Shown here piece by piece: positions 61,522 through 64,000 of a DNA stretch of 64,000 nt (its first letter is position 1; the number at the start of each line of letters is the position of its first letter). The DNA lies in contig JAMWET010001193.1 in assembly GCA_024036415.1 (NCBI GenBank), positions 1 to 64,000 on the forward strand, written 5' to 3'. The notes beneath the pieces are model-generated. The model did no database searches, was not told the origin of the DNA, and was given only the letters and a program-made list of their open reading frames with translations. The stretch is from Prochilodus magdalenae (Eukaryota > Chordata > Actinopteri > Characiformes > Prochilodontidae). The position numbers and the translations under genes were made by a program.

Positions 61522-61970
61522 TGCACGGTTCTGTAATAGCTTTGTCCCACAATCAGACTTTTAAACAACAGAGACTGAACTAAACCCACCCCCACACCTA
61601 CAACCCATAGCATCCTATTTACCTCATTTAGACATTCTACACGTTAATACCTCAGTGCTGTGTTTCAAGTTTAATGTGCGATGTATGCTGTCTGCATATA
61701 ACGTCATAGCATGCTAAATTTCTATGCACTTTATTACCAATACCTACCTGTTAAATATCTATGCACATTACACTCATTACCACTACTCAGAACTGAGTCT
61801 TATGTATTTTATTTATTGTACTTGCATGTTGCACTTTCTGCAGTCTGTCCTGTACTGTGTTGTTTTTTGTTCTTGTTTTGTTCGGTGTGGCACCCTTGTT
61901 CTGGAAAAAAGTTTATTTCATTTCACTGTGTACTTGTACAGAGCTGTAATGACAATAAAAGCCACTTGAC
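61470..61970 (+). pseudogene. LINE C-terminal tail and 3' UTR
   Basis: From 61470 to 61570 the plus text reads CTGCCGTCTGGCAGAAGGTA, CAGGAGCATCCGTCC and AATCAGACTTTTAAACAACA. This is the tail of the Rex1/CR1-type ORF2 (LPSGRRYRSI...SFIPQSVRLLN). A 3' UTR ends with GACAATAAAAGCCACTTGAC near 61950-61970. The sense is again plus. Confidence 0.7.
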
Positions 61971-61974
61971 TTGA

Positions 61975-63150
61975 CTGACTAGAACACCCTATCATTTGTT
62001 TAGTCTTACCATAATAAAAAGCAATTATTTGATCAGAAAAGAAATCATGAATAGCAAAAGTCATAATGTTTATTATTTCAAAGCGTTTAACCATTTCCAA
62101 ACTTCTCCTCCAGGAAGCCTGATTGAAAGCCCTAATGGAGCCAACAAGATCTATTATCGACAAGACCTATTTTAATCCAGTAATTTGTTCATTTCCATCT
62201 GGGTCACAGCATTCCTAGAATTTATTTCTCTGGGAATTTTTGGGGTCAGCTGGTCACCTAATCATTTGTCACTGAATAACAGTGATATATGCGTTTACAC
62301 TGAGTTACCAAACATCATGGATAGCAGTATGTAAATTAACTATAACATTTGGTTACCTTTAGAGACGGCTCGGGGGCACCAACACCTGTGGAAGTTGAGA
62401 GGTGTCATCTTGTGAGTGAGCTTGAACACTGACCAGTGAGCTCAAAGTAAGGAGATGCATATGATCAGAGGTTGAACGAGACGTGATAGTGGGTCAGTGT
62501 ATATTGTGTTGGACAAGAAGTGTTGTAAAAATGTACTAATATTATGACTACTGGGGGTTGTGGAAGGAATGATCCAGTGATACTAGGCACTGGGTAAAGG
62601 CCTCACAAGCCTAATCTCCCAGTAATATTTTTCGGTTACTTTTGAATGACTTCATTACTTTTCAGTAACTGTCTGAATCAGCTTTCTATTACTGTAAGAA
62701 ACAGTGACTTATGTGAAGCTGTGAGAAGTCTTCAAAGAGACCACTGTGGTCTGCCATGCTTTAGTTGAGCTACTGCTGTTCCTAGATGCATCCTTTTTAC
62801 AACAATAGCTCTTACAACTGACTGTGACAGATTTGAGATCTGAGAAAACAGAGATTTCATTATATAATTTAATAAGGCAGTTTATTAATTTCCCTCCTGG
62901 TCTGCAGGCCTTTCGTAGACAAGATGCAAAATCCAAAATCAGTTTTACAGTCTAAACATGATAGCAGGCCTACAGAAGTGCAAAGTTTGTGGGTGTAGAT
63001 GTGATGAGGATAGTGATGATGATGAAGGTGAAGATTTCAGTGCTGTGCACTTAGGTGTCTTTACCGTAGAGTGAATAAAAACCTGCACAAACCGCTGCCC
63101 CCTCCCATACACAGTTCATACAGAGAAAATGTATTATTATATATTCTGGT
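61975..63150. other. Unassigned sequence
   Basis: I see no gene or recognised repeat here. Text near 63000-63035 is GATGATGATGAAGGTG-rich but not clearly coding. Confidence 0.4.
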
Positions 63151-63154
63151 GGCG

Positions 63155-63485
63155 GTGGAACAAAACCAACGTGAGTAGTGCTGTAGCTTCACAGCAATAA
63201 GGGCCTGGGTTTGACTTCTAGCTGGGGCACCGGGAGTCTTCTCTGTTGTCCTCGTGTCTGTGTGGGTTTACTCAGGGGGCTCGGTTTTCTTCCACAGACA
63301 TGCTGTCAGGTGAACTGGACTTACTACATTGGCACTAATTGTGTGTGTGTGTGTATATGTGTGTCTGTGTGGGTGTTGTGTGTGTGTCTGTATGTCTGCC
63401 CTGCCACACATAGTGTCTCCCGCCCTCATGCCCAATGAAGGCTGTAAAAGCTCCAGCACCCTATGACCAAAAAATAAAAAATAAA
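63155..63485 (+). mobile_element. tRNA-derived SINE with V-SINE-like core
   Basis: The start (GGTGGCGGTGGAAC...GCACTGTAGC-like) and GGGCCTGGGTTTGACTTCTAG (box B region) point to a tRNA-derived head. The text CCTCGTGTCTGTGTGGGTTTACTCAGGGGGCTCGGTTTTCTTCCACAGACATGCTGTCAGG is a near-consensus core of a widespread fish SINE family. A GT-rich part (63342-63393) and a tail ending CAAAAAATAAAAAATAAAAT follow. The core is strongly conserved in many fish genomes. Confidence 0.8.
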
Positions 63486-64000
63486 ATGTCCAGTCCATTC
63501 ATCGTGATTTTTATTCCACAAAATATCTGCTACTGTTTTTAGTTTTTAATAATGAATCATTTTATGCCAGTTTTGCAATTTAATGCCACTACTCACAGTC
63601 TACAGATGATTTATTTTAACCCTTTAACATGCAACAGTGTACCACTTTAAAAAACAAAAGTGTTGGTGGGTTAACTCCTGTTTTTTAGAACCACACTAAT
63701 CTTTTTAAATGTCTAGAGACCGGTTGAGCTGACCTTTTAAAGTAACACTTCTGTAACCACAAAACTTAAAAATAACCACAGAGAGGAAAACAGACAGAGC
63801 CTAAATAAATGACGACCCAGGAAACAAGCTACTGTGACCAGACATCCCTGTTTTCCAGGCACAGTCCCTACCTGAGGCTTTTCCCAGAAATGTCCCCGTT
63901 TTAACTGTGAATAAAGAAAGTCCAGGCAGCAGAGCAGACAGACAAATCCACACGCTGTGCTTGTTTTGGCCACCAGAGGGGGCTGCTGCTGCCTAATACC
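63486..64000. other. Unassigned end region with CTCF-like motif
   Basis: No gene is visible. Near 63970-63983 CCACCAGAGGGGGC resembles the CTCF core with one mismatch at the C before the last two positions. Confidence 0.3.

Noticed and set aside
63268..63438. Frames with Val/Cys repeats on plus and Thr/His repeats on minus
   Set aside because: Translated GT-rich part of the SINE.

Overview
This window is vertebrate nuclear DNA, almost certainly from a teleost fish. The signs are a pair of spliced GIMAP (AIG1-type GTPase) genes and the typical fish mixture of mobile elements: Tc1 transposons, Rex1/CR1-type and L2-type LINEs, Ty3/gypsy elements (one type resembling the Sushi group), a tRNA-derived SINE with a V-SINE-like core, and an old retrovirus-like provirus. 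There is no sign of bacterial operons, plasmid genes or CRISPR. I cannot name the species from sequence alone.

Layout. Positions 1-9,600 contain no gene I can support and are full of long homopolymer runs and broken similarity, which looks like uncorrected long-read sequence or a badly filled gap. From 9.8 kb the sequence becomes clean and repeat-rich: an eroded L2 LINE (9.8-10.8 kb), an AGTATACT-rich arm (11.5-12.0 kb), a minus-strand Ty3/gypsy element with a probable 3' LTR (12.0-18.8 kb) split by a Rex1 LINE (14.8-17.1 kb), and a plus-strand gypsy integrase tail with LTR debris (18.8-20.1 kb). After a possible two-exon gene (20.3-22.6 kb) comes a second AGTATACT-rich arm (22.8-25.0 kb), into which a Tc1 transposon with an uninterrupted transposase has inserted. 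The next 25-34 kb hold a gypsy tandem (two plus-strand copies, heavily decayed). At 36.7-39.15 kb lie two damaged Tc1 elements, then a retrovirus-like remnant (39.2-41.9 kb) and LINE tails, a (GT)n tract and Tc1 debris (42.3-45.5 kb).

The cellular genes are at 46.1-53.5 kb. A short GIMAP on the minus strand (233 aa, two coding exons) and a double-domain GIMAP on the plus strand (450 aa) point away from each other. Their predicted TATA boxes lie only about 100 bp apart, so they look like a divergent pair sharing one promoter region. A Rex1/CR1-type LINE sits antisense in the long first intron of the plus-strand gene. GIMAPs are immune-associated GTPases; a shared promoter would let the pair respond together.

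The last part holds an L2 LINE (54.9-58.45 kb) interrupted by a TG...CA-bounded 1,158-bp solo LTR candidate, a Tc1 remnant broken by a 54-bp minisatellite that stays open in frame (59.8-60.65 kb), a scrambled LINE (60.97-61.97 kb), and a SINE (63.15-63.48 kb). The most useful leads are the divergent GIMAP pair, the intact Tc1, and the roughly 13.5-kb interval bracketed by AGTATACT arms with inverted CCCTTAC/GTAAGGG ends around a possible spliced gene.
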